DNA of 64,000 nt from Saezia sanguinis (GTDB taxonomy: Bacteria; Pseudomonadota; Gammaproteobacteria; Burkholderiales; Burkholderiaceae_C). A program made the position numbers and the translations under genes. Below are positions 36,732-46,649 of this stretch, one piece after another. Every line of letters begins with the position of its first letter. Position 1 is the first letter of the stretch. The stretch is taken from positions 92,637-156,636 of the forward strand of contig NZ_PQSP01000006.1 of the NCBI RefSeq assembly GCF_003991585.1, read 5' to 3'. The notes below the pieces were generated by a model. The model was not told where the DNA came from. It saw only the letters and a list, made by a program, of their open reading frames with translations, and made no database searches.

Positions 36732-36752
36732 ATCAGAAGCCAGCCCTGATGA

Positions 36753-39074
36753 TTACTCAGTTGCTGCAGCCGACTCCTGGTTGCGGGACTTTCCTTCCCC
36801 CTTTTCAGGCGGCGGGTCAATTTTGAGCTGTACCTGCCCTTGTGCATCCATATCCACAGTGACATGCCCGCCGTTGATCAGGCGTCCAAACAACAGTTCA
36901 TCTGCCAGGGCGCTGCGGATGGTATCCTGAATCAGGCGCTGCATGGGGCGAGCGCCCATCATCGGATCAAACCCTTTCTGAGCCAGATCGCGCCGCAGTT
37001 CATCGGTAAAGGTCACGTCCACCTTTTTCTCTGCCAGTTGCGCTTCAAGCTGCAGCAGGAATTTGTCCACCACACGCAGGATCACTTCCTCGTTCAATGC
37101 GCTGAAATTGACAATCGCATCCAGCCGGTTGCGGAATTCCGGTGTGAACAAGCGCTTGATATCAGCCATTTCATCGCCTGATTCGCGCTGCGTTGTAAAC
37201 CCGATGGTGGCCTTGTTCATCGTTTCGGCCCCCGCATTGGTGGTCATGATGATGATCACATTGCGGAAATCCGCCTTGCGCCCGTTGTTATCCGTCAGCG
37301 TGCCGTGGTCCATGACCTGCAGCAACACATTAAATACATCCGGATGCGCTTTTTCAATTTCATCAAGCAGCAGCACGCTGTGCGGTTTTTGCGTGATGGC
37401 TTCGGTCAGCAGCCCGCCCTGGTCAAACCCTACATAACCGGGAGGTGCCCCGATCAAACGGCTGACTGCATGGCGCTCCATGTATTCAGACATATCAAAA
37501 CGGATCAGGTCAATGCCTAAAATATAAGCAAGCTGCCGGGCCACTTCAGTTTTCCCGACGCCGGTCGGCCCGGAGAACAGGAAGGAACCAATCGGTTTGT
37601 CTGTGCGCCCCAGCCCCGAGCGGGCCATTTTGATGGCCGAGGCCAGCTTGGTTACCGCCGGGTCCTGCCCAAACACCACACTCTTGAGGTCACGCTCAAG
37701 CACCTGCAGTTTGGAGCGATCATCGCGCGATACACTGGCAGGCGGAATGCGCGCTATTTTGGCGACAATGTCTTCCACATCCGCCCGGGTAATGGTTTTT
37801 TTCTGCTTGCTCTTGGGCAGCAGGCGCTGTGCAGCACCGGCCTCATCAATCACGTCAATGGCCTTGTCGGGCAAATGCCTGTCATTGATAAATTTGTCGC
37901 TGAGTTCAGCCGCTGCCTGCAATGCTGCATTGGCATACTTCACACTGTGGTGTTCTTCAAAGCGCGATTTCAGCCCTTTGAGAATCTCCACCGTCTGCTC
38001 TACCGAAGGCGCCACCACGTCAATTTTCTGGAAGCGACGGCTCAATGCACTGTCTTTTTCAAAAATTCCCCGGTATTCGGTAAACGTGGTCGCACCAATG
38101 CAGCGCAACTGCCCTGAACTCAGTGCGGGCTTGAGCAGGTTGGAGGCATCCAACGTTCCACCGGAAGCCGCACCCGCACCAATCAGCGTATGTATTTCAT
38201 CGATGAACAGGATGGATTCCGGCTTGTCTTTCAGCGCTTTGAGCACTCCTTTGAGCCGCTGCTCAAAGTCACCCCGGTATTTGGTACCGGCCAGCAATGC
38301 CCCCATGTCCAGCGCATACACCACAGCGTCAGCCAGCACTTCGGGCACGGTATTTTGGGTAATGCGCCAGGCCAGGCCTTCAGCAATGGCTGTTTTGCCC
38401 ACCCCAGCCTCGCCCACCAGCAGCGGGTTGTTTTTACGGCGGCGGCACAACACCTGCACCACCCGCTCCACCTCAGACTCACGCCCAATCAGCGGATCAA
38501 TCCGGCCCTCTTTGGCCTGCTGGTTCAGGTTCACGGTAAACTGCTCGAGCGGAGAGCCTTTTTCTCCGTTCTGCGCCTCCTCGCTGTTCACCTGCTCACT
38601 GCTGGCATCGCTGGTTCTGCCTGCGTCAGACACATCGGTCTTGCGAATGCCATGCGCAATGTAGTTCACCACATCCAGCCGGGTAATCCCCTGCTGATGC
38701 AGGTAATACACGGCATGCGAATCTTTTTCACCAAAAATGGATACCAGCACATTGGCGCCGGTCACTTCTTTTTTGCCATTGCCGGTAGACTGTACATGCA
38801 TGATGGCACGCTGGATCACACGCTGAAACCCGAGTGTCGGGCGCGTATCCACCTCGCCTTCACCGGCGATGGTGGGTGTGTTATCGGTAATAAACTGGGT
38901 CAGACTTTGACGCAGTTCGTCCACATCTGCAGCACAGGCCAGCAACACGTCTTTCGCTGACGGATTATCCAGCAATGCCAGCAGCAGATGCTCCACGGTA
39001 ATGAACTCGTGGCGCTGCTGCCGCGCCTCGACAAATGCCATGTGCAGACTGACTTCCAATTCCTGAGCGATCAT
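36753..39074 (-). CDS. clpA: ATP-dependent Clp protease ATPase ClpA
   Basis: A 773-residue AAA+ unfoldase that feeds ClpP. It has a Clp N domain (residues of about 1-145), AAA1 with Walker A GEAGVGKT and AAA2 with Walker A GPTGVGKT, followed by a D2-small domain. The start is ATG 39074, which overlaps the clpS stop (ATGA) and has GGAGG before it; the open frame runs further upstream but inside clpS. Length is close to E. coli ClpA (758). The C-terminus is an unusual Glu/Lys-rich tail of about 15 residues. Translation is coupled to clpS. Confidence 0.97.
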   Translation of the reverse strand: MIAQELEVSLHMAFVEARQQRHEFITVEHLLLALLDNPSAKDVLLACAADVDELRQSLTQFITDNTPTIAGEGEVDTRPTLGFQRVIQRAIMHVQSTGNGKKEVTGANVLVSIFGEKDSHAVYYLHQQGITRLDVVNYIAHGIRKTDVSDAGRTSDASSEQVNSEEAQNGEKGSPLEQFTVNLNQQAKEGRIDPLIGRESEVERVVQVLCRRRKNNPLLVGEAGVGKTAIAEGLAWRITQNTVPEVLADAVVYALDMGALLAGTKYRGDFEQRLKGVLKALKDKPESILFIDEIHTLIGAGAASGGTLDASNLLKPALSSGQLRCIGATTFTEYRGIFEKDSALSRRFQKIDVVAPSVEQTVEILKGLKSRFEEHHSVKYANAALQAAAELSDKFINDRHLPDKAIDVIDEAGAAQRLLPKSKQKKTITRADVEDIVAKIARIPPASVSRDDRSKLQVLERDLKSVVFGQDPAVTKLASAIKMARSGLGRTDKPIGSFLFSGPTGVGKTEVARQLAYILGIDLIRFDMSEYMERHAVSRLIGAPPGYVGFDQGGLLTEAITQKPHSVLLLDEIEKAHPDVFNVLLQVMDHGTLTDNNGRKADFRNVIIIMTTNAGAETMNKATIGFTTQRESGDEMADIKRLFTPEFRNRLDAIVNFSALNEEVILRVVDKFLLQLEAQLAEKKVDVTFTDELRRDLAQKGFDPMMGARPMQRLIQDTIRSALADELLFGRLINGGHVTVDMDAQGQVQLKIDPPPEKGEGKSRNQESAAATE

Positions 39075-39427
39075 ACGGCCTCCATAATGCACTGCAAGGG
39101 GTGCTGCGCCTGCTGGGCAGCAGATAACACCATATCCACCTTGGTCGCAGCAATATCGCGCGGAAATACGCCACAAATGCCACGGCCTTCATAGTGAATT
39201 TTCAACATGATGGTTGTTGCCACTTCCAGATCCTTGCCAAAATACTCTTGAATAACATAGACCACAAACTCCATAGGGGTAAAGTCGTCATTGAGCATCA
39301 CCACCTGATAAAAGGGCGGCGGCTCCGTTAACAGGACATCCGGCTCGGCCAGGGCCGGGGTTTGCTCGTTCGGCTGCATAGGCTGATGCTGCTGCACACC
39401 GTGCATATTTACCATATAACAAATCAT
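39071..39427 (-). CDS. clpS: ClpS adaptor of the ClpAP protease
   Basis: A 118-residue adaptor that delivers N-end-rule substrates to ClpA. The conserved core runs from about residue 38: [24 protein letters not shown] (Asp-Asp binds the substrate amino group) and the ..[16 protein letters not shown]. segment. The N-terminal about 35 residues are a proline-rich extension. The start codon is uncertain (ATGs at 39427, 39415 and 39406; no clear ribosome site). Faces cspD, as in E. coli. Confidence 0.95.
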   Translation of the reverse strand: MICYMVNMHGVQQHQPMQPNEQTPALAEPDVLLTEPPPFYQVVMLNDDFTPMEFVVYVIQEYFGKDLEVATTIMLKIHYEGRGICGVFPRDIAATKVDMVLSAAQQAQHPLQCIMEAV

Positions 39428-39707
39428 GCAAAGAATTCTACCGATTTCATGCCTCTCATGTTACACAGATTTATGCCATGAGGAAATTCCCGTTTTCAAA
39501 AAAATGACTTCTTTTGCCTTTCAACAAGTTGCTGTCAATTTTCCTCTACATCAGGGTGAATTGTTCACTTTCAAGCCAATCGCAATAATGCCCTTTAATC
39601 CCCTATCGTGATTAGGCGGATATTACATCGGGACAAACCCTGAATTGACGCACTAACCCTATTCGTTAAGATGCATTTCAGGCACCAGTTATATAGAGGA
39701 GTACGCC

Positions 39708-39971
39708 ATGTATGCGCTTGGAATTGTCAAGTGGTTTAACAATGCAAAAGGATTTGGTTTTATTCAGCCCGACGATGGTGGCCCGGATGTTTTTGCACAC
39801 TTTTCAGCTATCCAGATGGAAGGGTTTCGTACCCTGAAACCCGGTGGGCGGGTCCGTTTTGAACTGACCCAGGGCGACAAAGGGGCACAGGCACAAAATA
39901 TCGAGCCGATCACAGACAGCAGTGCCGCACCAGCACCCCAACCAGAACCGGTTTCAGAAGCGGTTGCGTGA
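39708..39971 (+). CDS. cspD: Cold-shock domain protein, CspD-like
   Basis: An 87-residue CspA-family single-stranded nucleic-acid-binding protein. RNP1 is KGFGFI and RNP2 is [25 protein letters not shown] is the family signature. A short Ala/Pro/Glu-rich tail of about 20 residues extends the core. GAGGA lies 9 bases before the ATG. Position opposite clpS-clpA is the same as E. coli cspD, which supports this name; the family name is certain, the subtype is inference. Confidence 0.9.
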   Translation: MYALGIVKWFNNAKGFGFIQPDDGGPDVFAHFSAIQMEGFRTLKPGGRVRFELTQGDKGAQAQNIEPITDSSAAPAPQPEPVSEAVA

Positions 39972-40017
39972 ATTTGCGTGCCACTACCGTTATCGGCACC
40001 GGTCAGTAGTTTTTTTA

Positions 40018-40047
40018 CAGGCGTTTCATGCCACAGTGAAACGCCTG
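40018..40047. other. Strong hairpin downstream of cspD without a T tract
   Basis: CAGGCGTTTCA (40018-40028) pairs perfectly with TGAAACGCCTG (40037-40047) over an 8-base loop, 47 bases after the cspD stop. Neither strand has a T run directly after it, so it is not a standard terminator; it may block 3' exonucleases or bind a protein. Confidence 0.5.
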
Positions 40048-40246
40048 CATGCATTACCGAAATGCGTAAGTATGTTTTCATACCATGGCCTTATCAAAAA
40101 AGTGGTTTTTCTTTTGGCAAAGCGTTATTAAAATAGTGGTTTTTGCATCATAAAAATCTGACTGATCAGTTATTAAAGTTACAATTAACTGCTTCTATGA
40201 TGCGCAATGATTTTCATCTGCTCTGCAGTCTGATACATTTATCCGT

Positions 40247-40798
40247 ATGAAAGCACTCTCTATCTCCTGCTGGGTCGCTGTACTCGGCTTTTTCTGCTCT
40301 ATAGCAGCCGCTCAACCTACTGTGCCGCAAGGACAGGAGCGCGGTGCATTTCGCCTGAACCTGGGTTATCAGGGCAGTTATAACCGGACTGAACTGGCCT
40401 ATGAAACCCCAACGCTGTGGCAAGGCTCTTTGTTCAACCGTCCGATTGACCTGAAGCTGGAGGCCGGGCTGGCTTACTGGCATACCAATGACAGCCATGT
40501 CCGGTACGGCTCACGAACCAGTATCTGGCAAGTCAGCCTGACGCCCATGCTGCGCTGGTGGATCGGGCAGCAGTGGTATATTGAAGGCGGCATCGGTGCA
40601 ACGGCCATGAGCCACACCCGTTTTGCCAACCGGGAAATCAGCACGGCATTTCAATTTGGCGATCACATCGGCATTGTCAGAACCTTCGGAGACGACTGGC
40701 GCGTTGGTTTAAGGTTGTCCCATTTTTCCAATGCTTCTATCAAACGTCCGAATCCTGGCCTGAATGTCATTCAGCTCACCTTAAGCCGCAGCTTCTGA
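40247..40798 (+). CDS. pagL: PagL-like lipid A 3-O-deacylase (outer-membrane)
   Basis: A 183-residue beta-barrel protein with a signal peptide to about Ala22 and alternating hydrophobic strands; it ends in Phe (RSF), as outer-membrane proteins do. The family active-site block is RLSHFSNASIKRPNPG: His159 and Ser161 are the catalytic pair, with the Asn residues of the oxyanion hole after them. The acidic residue of the triad (Glu in Pseudomonas, 12 positions after Ser) is Asn here. The reaction, removing the 3-O acyl chain from lipid A, is family knowledge. Followed by a strong terminator. Confidence 0.8.
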   Translation: MKALSISCWVAVLGFFCSIAAAQPTVPQGQERGAFRLNLGYQGSYNRTELAYETPTLWQGSLFNRPIDLKLEAGLAYWHTNDSHVRYGSRTSIWQVSLTPMLRWWIGQQWYIEGGIGATAMSHTRFANREISTAFQFGDHIGIVRTFGDDWRVGLRLSHFSNASIKRPNPGLNVIQLTLSRSF

Positions 40799-40833
40799 AC
40801 CCTTATTTTTATACCGCAATTTCAATACATTTC

Positions 40834-40862
40834 ATCCCAGCCACAAGGCTGGGATTTTTATT
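40834..40862 (+). terminator. Rho-independent terminator of the PagL-like gene
   Basis: ATCCCAGCC (40834-40842) pairs perfectly with GGCTGGGAT (40847-40855) over an ACAA loop, followed by TTTTATTT. Confidence 0.92.
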
Positions 40863-40963
40863 TACTGTGACGCTTTACACAAGTTGAACACACGCTAGGG
40901 CCCATATTATTTATAAAATGCCACGCCGTTTTCTTCTATAGTGAGAGTGCCGCGTTGTTTATA

Positions 40964-41731
40964 ATGTCCCGAACTCAACCCCAGGCATCCCGCATGAAAT
41001 CCGATTTCCGTCTTTTATCCCCCATGCTCTCCCCCATGTCTGCGCATTTGAAGCAATGGCTGCTCATATCGGTTTGTTGCATGGCTGGCCTATTTGCATC
41101 TACAAACGCCAATGCAGCACCACCTCCTTCCATACCGGGCAGCAGTCCAATCGGTATCGGCTTTGCCTACTTTAAGGCTGACGGTATTTACATGTATTCG
41201 CCTTTGGCACAGTTGCCTGCCAATACGCCGATTTCCATTTGGATTACACAACCGCCCAACGAAGCCATGCGCGTCGTTCGCTTTTTGCCTCAAAACACTT
41301 TGCCTGTTGCCACAAGCAGTGATTTTCTGCTAACCACCGGAGAAGTTCAAAACGCCGTATATACACCCAGCACACGGCCTCAACCGGTGTATGAATACCT
41401 GCTGGCCACTCATCAGGAACTTGCCGGATCAGATCAGAAAACTTTTCCTTACCCTGAGTATTTTGTCCCCAATATCGCCATTTTTTCACCCGCATCGGTT
41501 ACTCCGGTAAAAACGCCAGAGCAACTGCATGCGCGTACCTTCAACATTGATGGATATGCTGACACCCAGGTTTACAGTTGCGTTGGCACGCATGGCGCGT
41601 ATTTGGTACTTGGCCGTCCAGGTCATATTCAGCAAGCCATTTACCATGCAGCAGGCATAGAGCTGGACGAAGAGGCGGTGACCTGCGAGCCTGAGTGGGT
41701 GAATGAAAACAGCATATGGCACACCCAATAA
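40964..41731 (+). CDS. Secreted protein of unknown function
   Basis: About 255 residues with an N-terminal signal (hydrophobic WLLISVCCMAGLFASTNANA then APPPS) and no other membrane segment, so probably periplasmic or secreted. No family was recognised. Two cysteines in the C-terminal third (YSC, TCEPEW) may form a disulfide. The start is uncertain: TTG 40955 opens the frame, and ATGs lie at 40964, 40994 and 41036, none with a clear ribosome site; I use 40964. It ends at a bidirectional terminator before icd. Convergent with icd, with no functional link visible. Confidence 0.65.
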   Translation: MSRTQPQASRMKSDFRLLSPMLSPMSAHLKQWLLISVCCMAGLFASTNANAAPPPSIPGSSPIGIGFAYFKADGIYMYSPLAQLPANTPISIWITQPPNEAMRVVRFLPQNTLPVATSSDFLLTTGEVQNAVYTPSTRPQPVYEYLLATHQELAGSDQKTFPYPEYFVPNIAIFSPASVTPVKTPEQLHARTFNIDGYADTQVYSCVGTHGAYLVLGRPGHIQQAIYHAAGIELDEEAVTCEPEWVNENSIWHTQ

Positions 41732-41756
41732 AAAAGCACCTGACCGGTGCTTTTTT
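41730..41756. terminator. Bidirectional terminator between the orphan secreted protein and icd
   Basis: AAAAAGCACC (41731-41740) pairs with GGTGCTTTTT (41746-41755) over a TGACC loop, with T-rich sequence after the stem on both strands. It sits on the stop codon of the plus-strand gene and 21 bases from the icd stop. Confidence 0.92.
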
Positions 41757-41776
41757 AATCATTCAATGCGCAAACA

Positions 41777-43030
41777 TTACATCTGCTCAATCATCACCTG
41801 GCCAAAGCCTGAACAACTGACCTGCGTAGCACCATCCATCAGACGCGCAAAGTCATAAGTCACTTTCTTGCTTTGAATGGCTTTTTCCATGGCTTTGATG
41901 ATACAGTCCGCTGCTTCAACCCAGCCCATGTGGCGCAGCATCATTTCGGCCGACAGAATTTCTGAACCCGGGTTCACATAATCCTTCCCGGCATATTTAG
42001 GTGCCGTACCATGGGTTGCTTCAAACATGGCCACGGTATCTGACAGATTGGCTCCCGGTGCAATACCGATGCCGCCTACCTGTGCAGCCAGCGCGTCAGA
42101 GATGTAGTCACCATTGAGGTTCAAAGTGGCAATCACAGAGTACTCAGCCGGGCGCAACAGAATCTGCTGCAAGAACGCATCCGCAATGCTGTCTTTCACG
42201 GTGATTTCGTTGCCAGTCTTCGGGTTTTTAAACTTCATCCATGGGCCGCCATCAATCAGCTCAGCGCCAAATTCTTTGGCAGCCAGCGCATAACCCCAGT
42301 CACGGAAACCACCTTCGGTGTATTTCATGATGTTGCCCTTGTGCACCAAAGTCACGCTGGACTTGTCATTATCAATGGCATACTGAAGCGCCTTGCGCAC
42401 CAAACGCTCCGTTCCTTCTTTGGAAACCGGCTTAACGCCGATACCGGAAGTTTCCGGGAAGCGGATTTTCTTCACCCCCAGTTCATCCTGCAAGAACTTG
42501 ATCAGTTTTTTAGCCTGATCCGTCTGCGCAGCAAATTCAATACCGGCATAGATATCTTCCGAATTCTCACGGAAAATCACCATATCCACTTTTTCCGGCG
42601 CTTTCACCGGGCTGGGCACGCCCTGAAAATACTGAACCGGACGCAGGCAGACATACAGGTCCAACTGCTGGCGCAACGCCACATTCAGTGAACGCATACC
42701 ACCACCGACCGGTGTGGTCAAAGGTCCCTTGATGGAAACCACATAGTCACGCACAGCCTCCAGCGTTTCATCCGGCAGCCAGACATCTGCGCCATAGACC
42801 TTGGTGGACTTTTCACCGGCATACACTTCCATCCAGTGAATTTGGCGTTTGCCGCCATAGGCTTTGGCAACGGCAGCATCAACCACCTTGATCATGACAG
42901 GCGTGATATCCATGCCGGTACCGTCACCTTCAATAAACGGAATGATAGGCTGGTCCGGCACATTCAGAGAATTGTCGGCATTGACGGTAATTTTTTGTCC
43001 TTGCGCAGGGACCTTAATGTGCTGGTACAT
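41777..43030 (-). CDS. icd: NADP-dependent isocitrate dehydrogenase
   Basis: A 417-residue TCA-cycle enzyme producing 2-oxoglutarate and NADPH. The start is ATG 43030 with GGAGG 7 bases upstream; the frame is open 13 codons further but without a ribosome site. It contains the substrate loop [20 protein letters not shown], where Ser is the residue phosphorylated by AceK in enteric bacteria, and [11 protein letters not shown]. The length equals E. coli Icd (416). It lies near clpA-clpS-cspD, a neighbourhood shared with many betaproteobacteria as far as I recall. Confidence 0.97.
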   Translation of the reverse strand: MYQHIKVPAQGQKITVNADNSLNVPDQPIIPFIEGDGTGMDITPVMIKVVDAAVAKAYGGKRQIHWMEVYAGEKSTKVYGADVWLPDETLEAVRDYVVSIKGPLTTPVGGGMRSLNVALRQQLDLYVCLRPVQYFQGVPSPVKAPEKVDMVIFRENSEDIYAGIEFAAQTDQAKKLIKFLQDELGVKKIRFPETSGIGVKPVSKEGTERLVRKALQYAIDNDKSSVTLVHKGNIMKYTEGGFRDWGYALAAKEFGAELIDGGPWMKFKNPKTGNEITVKDSIADAFLQQILLRPAEYSVIATLNLNGDYISDALAAQVGGIGIAPGANLSDTVAMFEATHGTAPKYAGKDYVNPGSEILSAEMMLRHMGWVEAADCIIKAMEKAIQSKKVTYDFARLMDGATQVSCSGFGQVMIEQM

Positions 43031-43246
43031 GAACTGTTCCTCCAATGGGTAGAAATATGTGTATGACATTCACAGGCAGATAATTTGTCTGATCATCCAT
43101 ACTTATTCTGCCCTGTCAACTGTAAAGAGTGATTTTACGTCTTTTTAAAATCTCTGATTATAGTCCTCTATATAACATCAGATATAAGAGTAACCACCCG
43201 GTAGCAGTCAGGTCAGTGCTTCCCCAACGACATACCGGGTCAGATA

Positions 43247-44632
43247 TTAAATAATGCGGGAGAACCGCTCGCGCGTCAGATCGGCCTGCAGATACTTATC
43301 AAAAGTCATGGCCAGCGCGCGGACAAAATACCAGCCGAGCGATTTGACACGGAAACCATTTTCGTCAAACTCCATCAGCCCCTGTTCGACAAAAGGTTGC
43401 AACTGTGCCAGCTCTTTTGCAAAATAGCTCTTGAAATCAACCAGATAGGCAAGCTCTATTGACTCATAGATGATCACGCCCTGACACATAATGGCCGAGA
43501 TCACAGCACGCCTGACCAGATCATCACGGTCCAATGCGTAACCACGCATGACAGGCAGATGGCCCTGCTCCACCTGGTCCATATAGTCTTCAAGCTCTTT
43601 GGCATTCTGACTGTATACGGCGCCCACTTTGGAAATGGCAGAAATACCCAGCCCAATCAGGTCACAGTCGGCATGCGTACTGTAACCCTGGAAGTTACGG
43701 TGCATACGCCCGTGCCGCTTGGCCACGCTCAAGCTATCTTCCGGCAGGGCGAAGTGGTCCATTCCAATATACTCGTAACCGGCTTTTTGCAAGCGACTGA
43801 TGGATTCACTCATCAGATTCAGACGGGTTGCACCGTCGGGCAAATCTTCGTTGTGAATTCGCCTTTGCGGTTTAAACCGGCTGGGCAGATGCGCATAACC
43901 ATATACGGCAATGCGATCCGGTCGTAATACCGCAATCTGGTCGAGCGTCTCATTAAACGATGCCTGCGTCTGTTTGGGCAAGCCGTAAATCAAATCGACA
44001 CTGATCGACGTGAACCCGATGTCACGTGCTGCCTGCATCAGCGCAAACACCGATTCCGTACTCTGTACACGGTGAATCGCCTGCTGAACCTGATGGTCAA
44101 AGTCCTGAATGCCCAAACTCAGGCGGTTAAACCCCATATCCCACAGATTCTGCAAGCGCTCGCGCGACACCGTCCTGGGGTCTACCTCAATGGTGCACTC
44201 CAGACTGTCCATGAATTCAAAATGCTCACGCAGTTTGGACATCACCTGGGACAACTCTTCGTCCGACAGAAAAGTCGGGGAACCTCCGCCAAAATGAATC
44301 TGCGACACACGTTGGCGGCTATCCAGTTGCTTGGCAACCAGCGCCATCTCCTTAAGCAACCCCTCCAGGTAAGGCAAGGCACGCTCATGATGCTTGGTGA
44401 CAATCTTATTGCAGCCGCAGTAATAACAAAGAGACTCACAAAAAGGAATATGCACATAAATGGACAGCGGATTGGCCGCAATCGCCCCTACAGTGCGCTG
44501 TGTGAGCGCCTGCAGATAATCAGCTTCATCAAAAGCCTCCACGAACCGGTCCGCAGTAGGGTACGAGGTATACCTCGGCCCTGATACATCATAGCGTCGA
44601 AGAAGCTCCGGCGTAATCACAAGTTGCTGCAT
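43247..44632 (-). CDS. hemN: Oxygen-independent coproporphyrinogen III oxidase
   Basis: A 461-residue radical-SAM enzyme for anaerobic heme synthesis. The [4Fe-4S] motif is CESLCYYCGC (Cys-x3-Cys-x2-Cys) near residue 66, after IYVHIPF; GGGSPTFL and the DPRTV segment follow. The length matches E. coli HemN (457). Divergent from fnr with an FNR box between, so it is probably induced under low oxygen. An 8-base-pair stem with a long loop (43196-43240) follows the gene but lacks a T run. Confidence 0.96.
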   Translation of the reverse strand: MQQLVITPELLRRYDVSGPRYTSYPTADRFVEAFDEADYLQALTQRTVGAIAANPLSIYVHIPFCESLCYYCGCNKIVTKHHERALPYLEGLLKEMALVAKQLDSRQRVSQIHFGGGSPTFLSDEELSQVMSKLREHFEFMDSLECTIEVDPRTVSRERLQNLWDMGFNRLSLGIQDFDHQVQQAIHRVQSTESVFALMQAARDIGFTSISVDLIYGLPKQTQASFNETLDQIAVLRPDRIAVYGYAHLPSRFKPQRRIHNEDLPDGATRLNLMSESISRLQKAGYEYIGMDHFALPEDSLSVAKRHGRMHRNFQGYSTHADCDLIGLGISAISKVGAVYSQNAKELEDYMDQVEQGHLPVMRGYALDRDDLVRRAVISAIMCQGVIIYESIELAYLVDFKSYFAKELAQLQPFVEQGLMEFDENGFRVKSLGWYFVRALAMTFDKYLQADLTRERFSRII

Positions 44633-44977
44633 CGTCTTATCTTCTTGTAGTAATAAAAAGTTGACCTCATCGGTCTTGTCTCAATCATACATGCTGCTAT
44701 ACCACTTCTTTCAAAGCAGCCCACACATGAGCCCAACAATATTCTGCTGGAAAGTGTGACATAAGCCCTAAAATCACTGTGCCATTTTACGCACAATATA
44801 GGCTTGATCTTAGTCAAGTTATTCCATTGGCGCTACAATCGCTTCATACCTGTTTGATCTGCGTCTATTTTGAGCAAATCTCATAACAGCTAAATTTTTA
44901 TACAATTTCATTGTACAGATACTGCTCCAGTTTTTATTGACCCAATACAACTAACCTGCATCATTTGCATTAATGTC
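44633..44977. other. Divergent promoter region of hemN and fnr
   Basis: No gene is present. The FNR box at 44804-44817 is the clear signal, about 170 bases from hemN and 160 from fnr. The stretch 44885-44945 before fnr is AT-rich, but I could not select a reliable box pair. Confidence 0.6.
44804..44817. promoter_or_regulatory. FNR/Anr box between hemN and fnr
   Basis: TTGATCTTAGTCAA is the FNR consensus TTGAT-N4-ATCAA with one mismatch in the right half. It could control hemN activation, fnr autoregulation, or both. Confidence 0.82.
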
Positions 44978-45694
44978 ATGGCATCATTCCCCCACACCAA
45001 TGTAGCTTGCTCCAACTGCAATATGCGTGACCTGTGTATGCCAGTTGGTCTGACCCAAGATGAAATGTCGAGGCTGGATCAAGTGGTCAGCACACGCCGT
45101 AAAATCGGCCGTGGCCATGCTCTGTTCCACTCCGGCGATCCTTTCACAGCGATTTACGCCATCCGTACAGGTTTTTTCAAAACCTGCCTCACATCTGAAG
45201 ACGGGCGTGACCAGGTAACCGGCTTTCACATGGCCGGCGAACTGGTTGGCCTGGACGGCTTGTGCAGCGACGCCCACATGTGCGACGCCATTGCCCTGGA
45301 AGATGCTGAGGTGTGTGTATTGTCCTATGAGCGCATTGAAGCACTATCCCGCGAATTCCCGATTCTGCAGCGCCACGTCCACCGCATGATGAGCCGCGAA
45401 ATTGTGCGCGACCAGGGTGTGATGATGCTGCTGGGCAGCATGCGGGCAGAAGAACGGCTGGCTGCATTTTTGCTCAACCTGACACAGCGCCTGCACGCCC
45501 GCGGCTTTTCCGCCAATGAGTTGGTACTGCGCATGACACGGGAAGAGATTGGCAGCTACCTGGGCCTGAAGCTCGAAACCGTATCGCGTACCTTTTCAAA
45601 ATTTCAGGAAGATGGCTTTTTACAGGTCAAACAGCGCCATATCCGCATCACCGACCCGGAAAGCCTGAAAGCCCTGACGACAGCAACGGCATAA
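44978..45694 (+). CDS. fnr: FNR-family oxygen-sensing transcriptional regulator
   Basis: A 238-residue CRP/FNR regulator. Cys11, Cys14 and Cys20 (CSNCNMRDLC) plus Cys113 (AEVCVL) are in place to hold the oxygen-labile [4Fe-4S] cluster. The cyclic-nucleotide-type sensor domain and dimer helix (residues of about 25-160) precede a winged helix whose recognition helix has ETVSRTFSKF, with the Glu-x2-Ser-Arg that reads TTGAT. The divergent hemN and the FNR box between them fit its role in anaerobic gene control. The start is ATG 44978. Confidence 0.95.
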   Translation: MASFPHTNVACSNCNMRDLCMPVGLTQDEMSRLDQVVSTRRKIGRGHALFHSGDPFTAIYAIRTGFFKTCLTSEDGRDQVTGFHMAGELVGLDGLCSDAHMCDAIALEDAEVCVLSYERIEALSREFPILQRHVHRMMSREIVRDQGVMMLLGSMRAEERLAAFLLNLTQRLHARGFSANELVLRMTREEIGSYLGLKLETVSRTFSKFQEDGFLQVKQRHIRITDPESLKALTTATA

Positions 45695-45879
45695 CTCGCA
45701 TCATTTGTTGCTAACCTGCTGTTATTTTGCAGCAATGGTTCTTTACGCCACGTTTCCGGGAGTTCACTCGAACGCCTGACTTGCAAACGAAAAACATGCA
45801 CTGATCGGAGTGGCCGCACCTTCCTTGTGCGCATATTTGCTAAAATGCACTGATCCTCCACTTGCATTGAGCGCACCCC

Positions 45880-46356
45880 ATGCCAAACATTCTTTCATTA
45901 CCTCGTTTATTGTGCAGCGCACTTATCACCGGGCTTTTCTGTATGCATGCCGCCTGGGCACAAACCGCAGCACAGCCAAATTCACCCCAACTGAACCTTC
46001 CCCGCATTGAACTGTCTGCCGGCATGTACCGGCTTGAAGTCCAGGTCGCTGCAACCCCTTACCAGCAGCAGATTGGCCTGATGTGGCGCGAAAGCATGCC
46101 AGAAAACGAAGGCATGCTGTTTATCTTTGACACACCCCGTACACAATGCTTCTGGATGAAAAACACTCTATTGCCATTGTCTGCCGCCTTTATCCAGGAC
46201 GATGGCATCATCGTCAACATTGCCGACATGATGCCGCAAAGCACAGAAAGCCATTGCTCGGACAAGCCTGTCCGCTACGTGCTGGAAATGCATCAGGGCT
46301 GGTTTGAAAAGCACGGCATACTGGCCGGAAAACGTTTGACCGGATATCCATTCTGA
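45880..46356 (+). CDS. DUF192-family periplasmic protein
   Basis: A 158-residue protein with a signal peptide to about residue 27 (cleavage after AWA) and a DUF192 domain: QQQIGLMWRESMPENEGMLFIFDTPRTQCFWMKNTLLPLSAAFI and later PVRYVLEMHQGWFEKHGI. The domain is widespread but its biochemical role is not established. Cys87 (in TQCFWMKNT) and another in SHCSD could form a disulfide. No strong ribosome site was seen before the ATG at 45880. It stands alone between fnr and iclR. Confidence 0.88.
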   Translation: MPNILSLPRLLCSALITGLFCMHAAWAQTAAQPNSPQLNLPRIELSAGMYRLEVQVAATPYQQQIGLMWRESMPENEGMLFIFDTPRTQCFWMKNTLLPLSAAFIQDDGIIVNIADMMPQSTESHCSDKPVRYVLEMHQGWFEKHGILAGKRLTGYPF

Positions 46357-46378
46357 ACACGCGCACCATGCCAGAATT

Positions 46379-46407
46379 TTGAGTTATGCATTTTTTTTAT
46401 AACTCAA
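46379..46407 (+). other. Hairpin downstream of the DUF192 gene
   Basis: TTGAGTTAT (46379-46387) pairs perfectly with ATAACTCAA (46399-46407); the loop holds eight T. It may serve as a terminator for the DUF192 gene, though the T run is in the loop and not after the stem. The rest of the 290-base gap to the IclR gene is AT-rich and shows no gene. Confidence 0.45.
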
Positions 46408-46649
46408 GCCTTTTCTCACAGGCTGAAAACGCTTTTTCTGCAAAAAAATTTTTGTTGCTTTTATCGTTTTTTATCTTAAAAACCACTTTCCCATCTCCAC
46501 AAAAAAGCAGAACAGCATTACCGGTTCTTGCTGAAAACAAACCCGGCGTTCTATGGCAACAGGTAACCGGGGGTTGAAAAACATCATTGTGCACTGCGAG
46601 ATATTTTTCAAGTGATACAAAATAAATTTCACTATATAAAATATATCAA

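Larger units (their letters stand above)
36409..36752. other. Region between clpA and pilin paralog 2
   Basis: No gene was found. It contains the clpA terminator (36690-36731) and the pilin promoter (36466-36482). Between about 36540 and 36690 the sequence is AT-rich; upstream activator sites for the sigma-54 promoter would be expected there but none could be identified. Confidence 0.6.

Noticed and set aside
36584..36826. Open frame of 80 codons in the clpA-pilin gap
   Set aside because: No ribosome site, overlaps the clpA terminator and the clpA 3' end, and hydrophobic Phe/Ile-rich composition reflects AT-rich DNA.
37597..38664. Open frame of 355 codons on the plus strand opposite clpA
   Set aside because: Antisense shadow of a conserved AAA+ gene; Ser/Ala-rich translation with no recognisable domain.
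40101..40144. Two copies of AGTGGTTTTT, 34 bases apart
   Set aside because: Only ten bases, T-rich, and no partner structure; likely chance in AT-rich DNA.
43196..43240. Inverted repeat ACCCGGTA/TACCGGGT after hemN as a terminator
   Set aside because: The loop is 29 bases and no T tract follows; too weak to annotate as a terminator.
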